Source: Acidimicrobiia bacterium
GTDB lineage: Bacteria; Actinomycetota; Acidimicrobiia; Spongiisociales; UBA5794
Assembly: GCA_036396535.1 (NCBI GenBank)
Contig: DASWKR010000017.1
Span: 1-64,000 of the forward strand
Length of the DNA stretch: 64,000 nt
Direction of reading: 5' to 3'
Positions 54,634 to 63,282 of the stretch are shown here, piece after piece. The notes beneath the pieces were generated by a model. That model had not been told where the DNA came from, ran no database searches, and saw only the letters and a list, made by a program, of their open reading frames with translations. Within the stretch, counting starts at the first letter, position 1, and each line of letters opens with the position of its first letter. The position numbers and the translations under genes are program-made.

Positions 54634-55581
54634 TCACGCCCTGCCCGCCTCGATGTCCGCCACGAGGGCGTCACCTTCCTCGCCGCAGACGACACGCAGC
54701 TCCGGGGGTCCGGCGGCCAGCCGGGCGACAACCGCCTTCCGCAGGGTGCCGTCCTCGATCGTCGAGTACAAGCTCGAGCCGGGGCATGTGGTCGCGGCGT
54801 GGTCGCGGTGGCCGGTGATCGCGTCGGCGCCGACGCCGAAACGGGCCGCAGCCCACGCCAGCACGTCGACGAGCGCACCGAGCTGCGCCTCCGGGACGCT
54901 CTGGTCGTCGAAGTTGCCCTCACAGCAGACGAGGAAGTGGCCGGCAGGGTCGTAGCGGGTTGCGGTGTCGCCCGCCTTCGTGGTGTCACGGCCTTCGTAG
55001 GCGTACCCCTTGGCGTCGATGATGTAGTGGTAGGCCAGGTCCGGCCACCCGCGGTCGTCGATGTGGAAGCGCTGGTGGCCCCGCACCATCGCCGGCGCCC
55101 GCCCGTTGTCTCCCAGGAAGGCGGCGGTGTGGTGCACGGTGAGCCGCTCGATCGTGTGGTCCTGCATCCCGTCCTCGGCGGCTCTGGCACCCCAGGACTC
55201 GCGGCAGATCACCGTCACGACGCCGTCCCCGCCAGGCGGCGAGGTGGGAGGAGGCTCGGTGGTCTCGGGGGCCGCATTCGACGTCGTCGTCTCCGGGGGC
55301 GGTTCTGTCGTCGTGGAGGCCGTCGTCGACGTGGGGGGTTCGGTGGTCGTGGGGGCGGCGCTCGTCGTCGCAGATGGGACCGTCGACGTCTCCCGGACCG
55401 TGCCGGCGGTCGTCGTCGGGCCGGCACCCCGGATCGCATCGGCGGGCGCGGCGCCGGCGGGCTCCGCGGCGCTCTCTCCCGACCGGGCGAGTCGCACACC
55501 GAACGCCGATATGCCTGCCACGCCGAGGGCGCCGCCGAGCCAGGTGAGGAACCTGCGGCGAGCGGGATCTCGTTCCGTCAT
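54634..55581 (-). CDS. Tat-exported N-acetylmuramoyl-L-alanine amidase (PGRP/Amidase_2)
   Basis: 315 residues. A twin-arginine signal (ARRRFLTWLGG, residues 7-17) is followed by a Thr/Pro-rich linker (about 50-115) and a peptidoglycan-recognition/amidase domain. Zinc ligands are predicted at His150, His258 (GHRD) and Cys266, with the T7-lysozyme spacing between the last two; YHYIID and SWGARAA are family motifs. It should cleave the bond between MurNAc and the stem peptide outside the cell. ATG 55581 directly precedes the signal; a longer frame has no support. It is divergent from purC. Confidence 0.87.
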   Translation of the reverse strand: MTERDPARRRFLTWLGGALGVAGISAFGVRLARSGESAAEPAGAAPADAIRGAGPTTTAGTVRETSTVPSATTSAAPTTTEPPTSTTASTTTEPPPETTTSNAAPETTEPPPTSPPGGDGVVTVICRESWGARAAEDGMQDHTIERLTVHHTAAFLGDNGRAPAMVRGHQRFHIDDRGWPDLAYHYIIDAKGYAYEGRDTTKAGDTATRYDPAGHFLVCCEGNFDDQSVPEAQLGALVDVLAWAAARFGVGADAITGHRDHAATTCPGSSLYSTIEDGTLRKAVVARLAAGPPELRVVCGEEGDALVADIEAGRA

Positions 55582-55661
55582 GACGGGCACCGTAGGCCAT
55601 GGCGAATGCAACGGGAAGCAACACCCTCGAGGCCATCCGCTGGGGCGGAACGACGCATGGC

Positions 55662-55667
55662 TACCAT
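55662..55667 (+). promoter_or_regulatory. Putative -10 box (TACCAT) for purC
   Basis: TACCAT ends 8 nt before the purC ATG at 55676 without a Shine-Dalgarno, again in leaderless arrangement; this would be the promoter of the purCSQL operon. Confidence 0.42.
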
Positions 55668-55675
55668 CGCCGGCG

Positions 55676-56539
55676 ATGCTGGCGCTGAAGCATCTCGGAT
55701 CGGGCAAGGTCAGGGAGATCTACGAGATCGACGAAGAGCGGCTGCTCATCGTCGCCACCGACAGGATCTCGGCTTTCGACGTCGTGCTCGAGCCGGAGAT
55801 ACCCGACAAGGGCAGGGTGCTCACCGGGCTCTCGAAGCACTGGTTCGACATCCTCGCCGTCCCGTGCCATCTCCTGTCGACCGACGTGACGACGCTTCCG
55901 GGGCTCGACGGTGAGTCCGCCGCCTACCTGCAGGGCCGTTCGATGGTAGTGAGACGCGCCAACGTGATCCCTATGGAGTGCGTCGTCCGCGGCTACCTGT
56001 ACGGATCTTCGTGGAACGAGTATTCCAGGGGAGGCGGACCGACCACCGAGCACCTCGGCGCGGGCCTGCGGATGGCAGACCGGCTCGAGGAGCCGATCTT
56101 CACCCCGGCGACGAAGGCCGAGTCCGGCCACGACGAGAACCTCGAGGAGTCCGAGGCGCGGGCCCTCGTCGGGAGCGACGTCTACGAAGAGCTGCGCCAT
56201 CGGTCGGTCGCCGTCTATCTGGAGGCGGCCGCGCTGGCGGCGGCACGCGGGATCCTGCTCGCAGACACCAAGTTCGAGTACGGGTTCGTCGACGGCGAGA
56301 TCATCCTCATCGACGAGGTCCTCACGCCGGACAGCTCGCGCTACTGGCCGGAGGACGAGTGGCGGCCGGGGCATATCATGCCGTCGTTCGACAAGCAGCC
56401 GGTACGAGATTGGCTCGAGGCGCAAGGCTGGGACAAGGTCCCTCCGGCGCCCCGGCTGCCGGAGGGCGTCGTCTTCGACACGCGCACTCGCTACATCGAC
56501 GTGTACGAGCGCCTCACCGGCAGCCGATTCGTGCGATGA
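55676..56539 (+). CDS. purC: SAICAR synthetase
   Basis: 287 residues; ATP-dependent ligation of aspartate to CAIR. Motifs: LGSGKVREIYEID, VATDRISAFDVVL, PDKGRVLTGLSKHWF, PMECVVRGYLYGSSW, TPATKAESGHDENL, TKFEYGFVDGEIILIDEVLTPDSSRYW (part). The ATG at 55676 is chosen since KHLGSGKVREIY follows. It starts the second pur block and its stop overlaps purS (ATGA). Confidence 0.95.
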   Translation: MLALKHLGSGKVREIYEIDEERLLIVATDRISAFDVVLEPEIPDKGRVLTGLSKHWFDILAVPCHLLSTDVTTLPGLDGESAAYLQGRSMVVRRANVIPMECVVRGYLYGSSWNEYSRGGGPTTEHLGAGLRMADRLEEPIFTPATKAESGHDENLEESEARALVGSDVYEELRHRSVAVYLEAAALAAARGILLADTKFEYGFVDGEIILIDEVLTPDSSRYWPEDEWRPGHIMPSFDKQPVRDWLEAQGWDKVPPAPRLPEGVVFDTRTRYIDVYERLTGSRFVR

Positions 56540-56769
56540 CGAAGTACCGGATCGACATCCGCCGCAAGCATGGCCTCGCCGACCCCGAAGGGGCGACGAC
56601 GGCGAGAGCGCTCCACGACCTCGGGTACTCCGGGGTGGTCGACGTCAGCTTCGGACGGGTGATCTTCGTCGACACGGACGACGGCGACGCCTCCGACGTG
56701 GCTGCGATGTGCGAGCAGCTGCTCGCCAACCCTGTGATCGAGGAATACGCCATCGAGGTGGTCGAATGA
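56536..56769 (+). CDS. purS: FGAM synthase small subunit PurS
   Basis: 77 residues. PurS is the structural bridge that lets PurQ-derived ammonia reach PurL. Typical parts: YRIDIRRKHGLADPEG, ATTARALHDLGYSGVVDVSFGR, MCEQLLANPVIEEYAIEV. It overlaps purC and purQ by 4 bp on each side, so expression is tightly coupled. Its presence shows the three-subunit FGAM synthase is used. Confidence 0.93.
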   Translation: MTKYRIDIRRKHGLADPEGATTARALHDLGYSGVVDVSFGRVIFVDTDDGDASDVAAMCEQLLANPVIEEYAIEVVE

Positions 56770-57464
56770 AGGCAGCCGTCGTCGTGTTCCCCGGCAGCAA
56801 TTGTGAACGAGACGTCGTCCATGCTCTCTCGACGCTCGGAGTCGACGCTCGCACGGTCTGGCATCGCGAGACGTCCCTCGAGGGCTTCGACGGCGTCGTG
56901 ATCCCCGGCGGCTTCGCCCACGGCGACTACCTGCGCACCGGGGCCATCGCCCGTTTCTCTCCCGTGATGCGCGAAGTGGAGCGATTCGCAGACGAGGGTC
57001 GACCGGTAGTCGGGATATGCAACGGGTTCCAGGTGCTCTGCGAAGCGCGACTCCTGCCGGGCGCCCTGGTTGCCAACCGCGACCTGCGCTTCATCTGCCG
57101 TCCGGTCGACATGCGGGTCGAGAGCACAGGTTCCGTGCTCACCGGCGAAGCGTCGGTGGGAGACGTCCTGCGGCTCCCACTCAACTCGTACGAGGGGAAC
57201 TTCGTGGCGCCGGCCGCCGAGCTCGAGCGGATCGAGGCGCACGGCCAGGTGCTGCTGAGGTACTGCGATCCCGACGGTGACGTCACCGACGAGGCCAACC
57301 CGAACGGTTCGTCGAACTCGATCGCCGGGATCCGCAACGAGAGCGGCAACGTCGCAGGGCTCATGCCGCATCCCGAGCGGGCGAGCGACCCGGTACTCGG
57401 TTCGACCGGAGGCGTCCCGCTCCTCGCCTCGTTGGCGACCGCACTCGTGCCCGCCTCCGCATGA
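56766..57464 (+). CDS. purQ: FGAM synthase glutaminase subunit PurQ
   Basis: 232 residues, class I glutamine amidotransferase. The nucleophile Cys sits in [44 protein letters not shown] and the catalytic His/Glu pair LMPHPER are present. It supplies ammonia to PurL through the PurS-containing complex. ATG 56766 overlaps the purS stop; the stop overlaps purL. Confidence 0.95.
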   Translation: MKAAVVVFPGSNCERDVVHALSTLGVDARTVWHRETSLEGFDGVVIPGGFAHGDYLRTGAIARFSPVMREVERFADEGRPVVGICNGFQVLCEARLLPGALVANRDLRFICRPVDMRVESTGSVLTGEASVGDVLRLPLNSYEGNFVAPAAELERIEAHGQVLLRYCDPDGDVTDEANPNGSSNSIAGIRNESGNVAGLMPHPERASDPVLGSTGGVPLLASLATALVPASA

Positions 57465-59626
57465 CGCTGGCAGAGCCGACGCACCGGACGCTGGGCATGA
57501 CGGATGCCGAATACGGCTCGGTCGTCGAGATCCTCGGCAGGGAGCCCCGCCCGGCGGAGCTCGCCATGTACTCGGTGATGTGGTCGGAGCACTGTTCGTA
57601 CAAGTCGTCGCGCCTCCACCTGACGCGCTTTCCGACGGAGGCGCCATGGGTGGTCGTCGGGCCAGGCGAGAACGCCGGGGTGGTCGACGTCGGCGACGGC
57701 TGGCTGGTGGCGCTCCGCATCGAGAGCCACAACCACCCCTCGTTCGTCGAGCCGTATCAGGGAGCTGCGACCGGCGTGGGTGGCATCTTGCGCGACATCT
57801 TCACGATGGGAGCGCGCCCCATCGCGGTGCTGGATCCGCTGCGGTTCGGCCGGTTGCACGACCCCCGGAGCCGCTACCTGCTCGCGGGCGTCGTCGCCGG
57901 CATCGCCGGGTACGGCAACGCCGTCGGTGTCCCCACCCTCGGTGGCGAGCTCGAGCTCGCCGACGAGTACGCCGCGAACCCGCTCGTCAACGTGATGGCG
58001 CTCGGACTGCTCCGCCGCGAGCAGCTCGTCACGCGGGCGGCCTCCGGGGTGGGCAACGTGGCCGTCCTCCTCGGTGCGGCGACGGGGCGAGACGGCATCG
58101 GGGGAGCATCGATCCTGGCGTCCGCAGCCTTCGACGAGGCGTCCGGCGCCAAACGGCCGTCCGTCCAGATCGGCGACCCGTTCGAGGAGAAGAAGCTCAT
58201 CGAGGCGTGCCTCGAGCTCTACGAGGCCTCCCTCGTGGTCGGCATCCAGGACCTCGGTGCCGCCGGCATCTCGTGCGCCACGTCGGAGTGCGCAGCCGCC
58301 GGCGGCATGGGGATGGACGTCGACCTCGACGCCGTGCCGCTCAGGGAGGCGGACATGACGGCAGGGGAGATCCTCATGTCGGAGTCCCAGGAGAGGATGC
58401 TCGCCATCGTCGAGCCGTCCCGCCTGTCCGAGGTGCTCGCCGTCGCCGGCAAGTGGGAGATCAATGCCACCGAGATCGGCGTCGTGACGGCGGGAGGCAT
58501 GCTGCGGGTCGTCCACGACGGCGAGCTCGTCGCCGAAGTCCCCGCCTCCTCACTGTCCGACGACGCCCCCCGCTACGAGCGGCCTGCTCTACGCCCCGAC
58601 TGGCAGGACCGCCTCGCCGCCGACCGACCCGAGCTCCCCGCCGCGGTCGACGCCGGTGAGGCGCTGCTCGCCATGCTCGACGATCCCGCCCTCGGGGATC
58701 CGTCATGGATATACGAGCAGTACGACCACCTGCTCTTCCTCAACACGGTCGTGGCGCCCGGGAACGACGCAGCTCTACTGCGAATCAAGGGGACGGGCAA
58801 AGGTCTGGCCGTCTCGACAGACGGAAACGGACGCCTCTGCTACCTCGACCCGCGTGTCGGCGCGGCTCGAATCGTCTGGGAGGCCGCCCTCAACGTTGCC
58901 GTCACGGGCGCCCGACCGTACGCGGTCGTCGACAACCTCAACTTCGGAAACCCGGAGCGGCCCGAGGTGATGTGGCAGTTCGTCGAGACGGTCGCCGGCA
59001 TGAGCGAGGCATGTGAGCAGCTCGGCGTGCCCGTCGTCGGGGGCAACGTGTCGTTCTACAACCAGACCGATGGCCGCGACATCTACCCGACTCCGGTGGT
59101 CGGGATGCTCGGCCTCGCCGATCCCATGCCTGCCCAGGCGCCACGCCTCGACGCAGCATCTCCCGGCATGGAGGTGTGGCTGGTCGGGCCGGCCGGCCGG
59201 AGCGACTTCGCGGCGAGCGCCTACGCCAGGGTCATCCTCGATCACCTCGGAGGGGAGCCGGCTGCGCCCGACCCAGAAGCAGGCCCGGCCGTCGTGGGGC
59301 GCGCCGTCGAGCTCGCCCACTCCTCACCGGTCCTCCACGACGTCTCGGCCGGCGGCCTCGCCGTCGCCGTGGCCGAGGTCGCCTTCCGTTCGGGCGTCGG
59401 CATCACCATCGACGTCGCAGACTGGCGCGAGCTTTTCGACGAGAGCCCCCACCGGTTCGTGGCGATCGCCCCGCCGGGGGGCGTCGCCGCAACGGAGGCC
59501 GTTCGAGCGGTTCGTCTCGGGGTCGTGACGGGCGACGATCGCATCGAGTTCGGTCGGCACGGCTCCGTCACCGCCTCCGTGGCCCGGCGGGTGTGGCGTG
59601 AGGCGCTGCCCCGGCGGCTCGGCTGA
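57461..59626 (+). CDS. purL: FGAM synthase large subunit PurL
   Basis: 721 residues, the short form of PurL that needs PurS and PurQ. Motifs: [66 protein letters not shown] and [10 protein letters not shown]. It converts FGAR, glutamine and ATP to FGAM. ATG 57461 overlaps the purQ stop. The 57-bp gap to the next gene contains a new -10-like element, so the operon probably ends here. Confidence 0.95.
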   Translation: MTLAEPTHRTLGMTDAEYGSVVEILGREPRPAELAMYSVMWSEHCSYKSSRLHLTRFPTEAPWVVVGPGENAGVVDVGDGWLVALRIESHNHPSFVEPYQGAATGVGGILRDIFTMGARPIAVLDPLRFGRLHDPRSRYLLAGVVAGIAGYGNAVGVPTLGGELELADEYAANPLVNVMALGLLRREQLVTRAASGVGNVAVLLGAATGRDGIGGASILASAAFDEASGAKRPSVQIGDPFEEKKLIEACLELYEASLVVGIQDLGAAGISCATSECAAAGGMGMDVDLDAVPLREADMTAGEILMSESQERMLAIVEPSRLSEVLAVAGKWEINATEIGVVTAGGMLRVVHDGELVAEVPASSLSDDAPRYERPALRPDWQDRLAADRPELPAAVDAGEALLAMLDDPALGDPSWIYEQYDHLLFLNTVVAPGNDAALLRIKGTGKGLAVSTDGNGRLCYLDPRVGAARIVWEAALNVAVTGARPYAVVDNLNFGNPERPEVMWQFVETVAGMSEACEQLGVPVVGGNVSFYNQTDGRDIYPTPVVGMLGLADPMPAQAPRLDAASPGMEVWLVGPAGRSDFAASAYARVILDHLGGEPAAPDPEAGPAVVGRAVELAHSSPVLHDVSAGGLAVAVAEVAFRSGVGITIDVADWRELFDESPHRFVAIAPPGGVAATEAVRAVRLGVVTGDDRIEFGRHGSVTASVARRVWREALPRRLG

Positions 59627-59670
59627 GGACGCCTTCCCTGCCCGCAATCGGTTGCCGCCCATGACGTTGC

Positions 59671-59676
59671 TACCGT
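59671..59676 (+). promoter_or_regulatory. Putative -10 box (TACCGT) for the dehydrogenase operon
   Basis: TACCGT ends 7 nt before the ATG at 59684. A GTG at 59675 overlaps the box and would then lie upstream of the transcription start, which favours the ATG as start codon. Confidence 0.42.
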
Positions 59677-59683
59677 GACCGAC

Positions 59684-60652
59684 ATGCAGCCAGACCCGCC
59701 GGTCATCGCGATCCTCGGGGCCCGGTGGCCCGATCTGGCCGTCGAAGAGCTCGTGCTCGACGGGTACCAGCTTCGCCGCTCGGACGGGTCGACATACGAC
59801 GAGATCCTCGAAGCCGCCGCCGACGCCGTGGCGATCATCGCCGGGCCGAGGCCTCCTCTCGACGCCGCCGCATTGCAGGCGCTCCCCGCCAAGGCGATCG
59901 TGCGCTACGGCGTCGGAGTGGACAACGTCGACCTGGTGGCCGCCTCCGATCTCGGAAAGTGGGTCGCCAACGTGCCCGACTACGGGACGGAGGCGGTGGC
60001 GCTCCATGCGGTGGCGATGGCGCTGGCAGCCGTCCGCCGCCTGGCGCAGGCGGATCGGGCGCTGCGAACCGGCGACTGGGGCTTCAACAGCCTGCGACCC
60101 CTCCACTTGCCGTCTGCGATGACCGCCGGTGTGGTCGGTTTCGGCCGCATCGGGCGGACGGTGGCAACCCACTTCGGGGCGCTCGGGTTCTCGAAGGTAT
60201 ACGCCACCGACGCGCTGGCACCGATCGATCCGGACGTGGCCGAATCGGTCGTCCTCATGCGATTGCTCTCGAGCTCGACGGTCGTCAGCCTCCATGCTCC
60301 GGGAGCCGCCGACGGCACACCTCTGATCGGCCGCCCCGAGCTGGCCATGATGCGGCCGGGGAGCATCCTGGTGAACACGGCACGCGGGTCGCTCGTCGAC
60401 ACCGAGGCGCTCGTGGCCGGACTCGCCCGCGGCCGCCCCGCCTTCGCCGCCCTCGACGTGTTCGAGCGCGAGCCACCCGATCTGTCGGTGTTCGCCGACC
60501 TCGAAGATCGGGTCCTGCTGACACCACACATGGCGTGGTACACCGAGCAGAGCGAGCGCGACCTGCGTCGCAAAGCGGCAGAGGAGGCCCTCCGCATCCT
60601 GCGCGGTGAGCGCCCTCGATATCCGGTAGCAGAGCCGGGAGGAGCCGGATGA
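59684..60652 (+). CDS. D-2-hydroxyacid dehydrogenase family protein
   Basis: 322 residues with the bilobal D-2-hydroxyacid dehydrogenase fold. The NAD motif GVVGFGRIGRTVA is near residue 150, catalytic Arg in NTARGSLVD, Glu in FEREPPD and His in LTPHMAW. The N-terminal substrate lobe begins VIAILGARWPD. It resembles the CtBP/SerA-like group rather than SerA itself, as no ACT domain follows. It is the first gene of a four-gene operon and overlaps the creatininase gene by 4 bp; the substrate is unknown. Confidence 0.82.
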   Translation: MQPDPPVIAILGARWPDLAVEELVLDGYQLRRSDGSTYDEILEAAADAVAIIAGPRPPLDAAALQALPAKAIVRYGVGVDNVDLVAASDLGKWVANVPDYGTEAVALHAVAMALAAVRRLAQADRALRTGDWGFNSLRPLHLPSAMTAGVVGFGRIGRTVATHFGALGFSKVYATDALAPIDPDVAESVVLMRLLSSSTVVSLHAPGAADGTPLIGRPELAMMRPGSILVNTARGSLVDTEALVAGLARGRPAFAALDVFEREPPDLSVFADLEDRVLLTPHMAWYTEQSERDLRRKAAEEALRILRGERPRYPVAEPGGAG

Positions 60653-61407
60653 CGAAGTCGATCTACCACATGACAAGCGGAGAGGTCGCCGCGGCACTGG
60701 CAGGCAACCAGACGGTCGTCGTCCCATTCGGCTCCGTCGAGCAGCACGGACCCCACCTGCCTTGCGGCACGGACACCATCGCCGCCAAGCTCGTCGCCGA
60801 GGAGGTGGCGGCACGCCTCGACGCGGTCGTGGTTCCGTTCGGTCCGTACGGAGTTACGCCCATCCACGCCGGCCACCCCGGCACGGTCAGCCTGCGCCGC
60901 ACGACATTCGAGAGCCTGCTGGGTGACATCTGCGACGAGATGGTTGCGATGGGCGCCACGCGATTTGTCTTCGTGAACTGGCACGAGGGCAACATCGCCT
61001 CGATGGATGCCGTCGCCACCGAGCTGCAGGCGCGGCACGAAGGCGTCTACATCGCCGTGGCGCATGCCTGCTACACCGCCCAGCGCGTCTACGCCGCCGA
61101 GGGAGGCGAGCTCACCCACGGCGGCGGGATCGAGACGCTGGCGGTGATCGCCCACGATCCGTCGCTCGCCGCCGTCGAGGCCGCCGGCGAGGCGACCCGA
61201 AGCGAACACGCCGCCGCCATGGACGAGATGCGCCGCGACCGCGAAGTCCACGGCTACATCACGGACGTGACGGAGATCGACGACGACGGTTGGTACGGCA
61301 ACCCGCGGTGGGCCACTGCCGAGGCGGCGGTCGGTTTTGCAGGCCGCATGGCCGACGAGATCGTGCCGGCCGTCGAGCGGATCTTTGCCTTGCGGGGTGG
61401 CGGGTGA
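60649..61407 (+). CDS. Creatininase-family amidohydrolase
   Basis: 252 residues. Metal ligands of the family are in VVPFGSVEQHGPHLPCGTD (Glu, His, Asp) and in FVNWHEGN, with a C-terminal Glu in GGIETLAV. The family includes creatininase, mycofactocin MftE, FAPy deformylase ArfB and the IPS-type hydrolases. None of those partner genes is adjacent, so the substrate (a small cyclic amide or lactam is likely) stays open. The ATG overlaps the preceding stop (ATGA). It shares its transcript with a dehydrogenase, a cupin and an oxidoreductase. Confidence 0.83.
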   Translation: MTKSIYHMTSGEVAAALAGNQTVVVPFGSVEQHGPHLPCGTDTIAAKLVAEEVAARLDAVVVPFGPYGVTPIHAGHPGTVSLRRTTFESLLGDICDEMVAMGATRFVFVNWHEGNIASMDAVATELQARHEGVYIAVAHACYTAQRVYAAEGGELTHGGGIETLAVIAHDPSLAAVEAAGEATRSEHAAAMDEMRRDREVHGYITDVTEIDDDGWYGNPRWATAEAAVGFAGRMADEIVPAVERIFALRGGG

Positions 61408-61808
61408 ACGTCGTCAAGGGCGCCGCCATGCGATTCGAGCAACTGCCCGGGCGCGCCTCGGCAGACCCGCTGGCAGGCATCGCCTCCGAGTCGAGCATGC
61501 GGATCGTCCGGCTGGTCGGCGGCATCGCACGCCGCGCACATCTCCATCCCCTCAGCGAGGAGGTCGTGGTCGTCGCCGCCGGCAACGGGGTCGTCTGGAT
61601 CGAGGGTGAGCGGACCCCGGTTGCGCCCGGTGACGTGGTGCGCATCCCGCCCGGGGCCCGTCATGCGACGCTGCCGGCGCCGGGCACCGAGATGACGCTC
61701 CACTGCTTCTTCCCCCATCCCGACTTGGCGCACAACATCGAAGAGACGGACATCGCGTTGCACAGCGACGAGACGGACAGTGCGTTGCACGGCAAGGAGG
61801 AGGCGTGA
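61404..61808 (+). CDS. Cupin-domain protein
   Basis: 134 residues, a single cupin barrel. Motif 1 is RAHLHPLSEEVVVVAAGNG with His/His/Glu ligand positions, motif 2 is DVVRIPPGARHATLPAP. The tail (HNIEETDIALHSDETDSALH) contains two near-repeats. Small cupins act as isomerases, dioxygenases or sensors; here the operon suggests an enzyme step or sensor for the same compound. GTG 61404 overlaps the upstream TGA; an ATG at 61428 is possible too. Confidence 0.8.
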   Translation: MNVVKGAAMRFEQLPGRASADPLAGIASESSMRIVRLVGGIARRAHLHPLSEEVVVVAAGNGVVWIEGERTPVAPGDVVRIPPGARHATLPAPGTEMTLHCFFPHPDLAHNIEETDIALHSDETDSALHGKEEA

Positions 61809-62866
61809 CGAGCGAGAAGGTACGGCTGGCACCGATCGGGCTCGGCAGGTGGGCGCGGGTCCTCGCCCGCGGGGCGCAGCGCGGCGACGTCATCGACCTC
61901 CACAGCTGCTTCAGTCGATCCGAGGAGAAGCGATCCGCCTTCCAAGAGGAGTTCGGCATCCCGAGGTCGGCCGAGACCCTCGAGGAGCTGCTGGCCGACG
62001 ACGAGGTCGAAGGTGTCATCGTCACCACCCCGAACGACACCCACAAGCACGTGATCGTCCAGGCACTCGAGTCCGGCAAGGCGGTGTACACGGACAAGCC
62101 GATCGCCCACACGCTCGAGGACGCCCTCGCCATCAAACGTGTCGTCGAGGACACCGGAAACATCTTCGCCGTGGGCCACTCGGCGCGGCGCCTCTCCGGA
62201 TGCCGAGTGATGAGACGTTGGATCGACGAGGGCAGGATGGGCCACATCTCGCTCGCCGAGGCGAACTTCTCCAACGAGCGGGGACTCGAGCTCACAACGG
62301 ACACGTGGCGTTGGTATGCCGACAAGAGCCCCGGCGGGACGTTCATCCAGCTCGGGGTGCACCACGCAGACAACCTGCAGTACCTGCTCGGCCCGGTGGC
62401 GCAGGTGTCGGCCCACGCCCGGCGCCTGTACACGGCCTCCGAGGTGCCGGACGCCGTCATGGCGATCCTCGAGTTCGAGTCGGGCGCCCTCGGTTACATC
62501 GGATGCGGGTGGGCGTCGCCCGGCGTGTACCAGATCCGCCTGCAGGGAACCGAGGCGAACCTCATGTACGACCTCGACTTCACCCACTGGGACGAGTCCC
62601 ACGAGGCGGACCGGTGGAGCACGCTCACCTCGCAGGCGTATCGCGACATGGTGCGACCCGCAGTAGAGCTCCCGCCGACAGACATGTTCCGCGAGCAACT
62701 CGACGAGTTCGCCCTGGCGATCCGCGGTGAGGCGACGGTCGAGGTCGGCGCAGACGAGGCGATCAGGGCCCTGGCGATCGTGCGAGCCGCCCTCGAGTCC
62801 TCGGATCGCAACGGGGAAGCCGTCGAGATTCGACCGATGCTCGAGTCGGTCGGCGCCGCCGTGTGA
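61805..62866 (+). CDS. Gfo/Idh/MocA-family oxidoreductase
   Basis: 353 residues. The Rossmann domain opens RLAPIGLGRWARVLARGA, with VIVTTPNDTHKHVI and the catalytic-Lys motif TDKPIAHTLEDAL (EKP in most relatives). The C-terminal domain contains GGTFIQLGVHHADNLQYLLG with the His pair common to sugar and inositol dehydrogenases. Members oxidise sugars, inositols or their derivatives with NAD(P). GTG 61805 overlaps the cupin stop. It is the last gene of the operon and converges with the next gene. Confidence 0.86.
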   Translation: MTSEKVRLAPIGLGRWARVLARGAQRGDVIDLHSCFSRSEEKRSAFQEEFGIPRSAETLEELLADDEVEGVIVTTPNDTHKHVIVQALESGKAVYTDKPIAHTLEDALAIKRVVEDTGNIFAVGHSARRLSGCRVMRRWIDEGRMGHISLAEANFSNERGLELTTDTWRWYADKSPGGTFIQLGVHHADNLQYLLGPVAQVSAHARRLYTASEVPDAVMAILEFESGALGYIGCGWASPGVYQIRLQGTEANLMYDLDFTHWDESHEADRWSTLTSQAYRDMVRPAVELPPTDMFREQLDEFALAIRGEATVEVGADEAIRALAIVRAALESSDRNGEAVEIRPMLESVGAAV

Positions 62867-62870
62867 GAAC

Positions 62871-63230
62871 TCAGTCCTTCGGTTCGAGCACGAACCACTC
62901 GATGAACCGCCGGCACCGGCCGGAGTCGTCGAATTCCAGCTCCCACAGGTTCCAGTAGACGTTCCCGTTCGAGTAGCTCGTCTTGCCGGTCGTGATCACC
63001 CGGTCGTCCGTGACGAGGTGCGGGTGGTACTCGGCCTCCCACGATCCGGGCTCGTCCTGGTTCGCCAGCCAGTCGTCGGCGATCGCCTGGGCACCGAAGA
63101 TCGGCTCGTCGTAGGGGTGATAGCGGTGCGAGGCGTCCTCGGTGAACAGGGCCACGATGGCGTCGCGGTCGTAGGTGTGCCACGCCTCGACGTAGCGATC
63201 GAGCCAGGCCTGGATGTCGTCGGATGTCAT
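62871..63230 (-). CDS. NTF2-like (SnoaL-type) protein
   Basis: 119 residues: IQAWLDRYVEAWHTYDRDAIVALFTEDASHRYHPYDEP (part) is the usual opening of the NTF2-like cone, then GAQAIADDWLA and a sheet ending FIEWFVLEPKD. Such proteins are small isomerases, hydrolases or binding domains; the function is unknown. It runs on the minus strand 52 bp downstream of the alpha/beta hydrolase gene, probably in one transcript. Confidence 0.75.
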   Translation of the reverse strand: MTSDDIQAWLDRYVEAWHTYDRDAIVALFTEDASHRYHPYDEPIFGAQAIADDWLANQDEPGSWEAEYHPHLVTDDRVITTGKTSYSNGNVYWNLWELEFDDSGRCRRFIEWFVLEPKD

Positions 63231-63282
63231 CTCACTCCGTTCGTCCTCGAGGCGAAGACGCTACCCCCGGCCGCAGCTCGGT

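Noticed and set aside
62880-62897. GGTTCGAGCACGAACC, resembling a tRNA T-arm
   Set aside because: No acceptor stem, D-arm or anticodon arm around it; it encodes the end of the NTF2-like protein.
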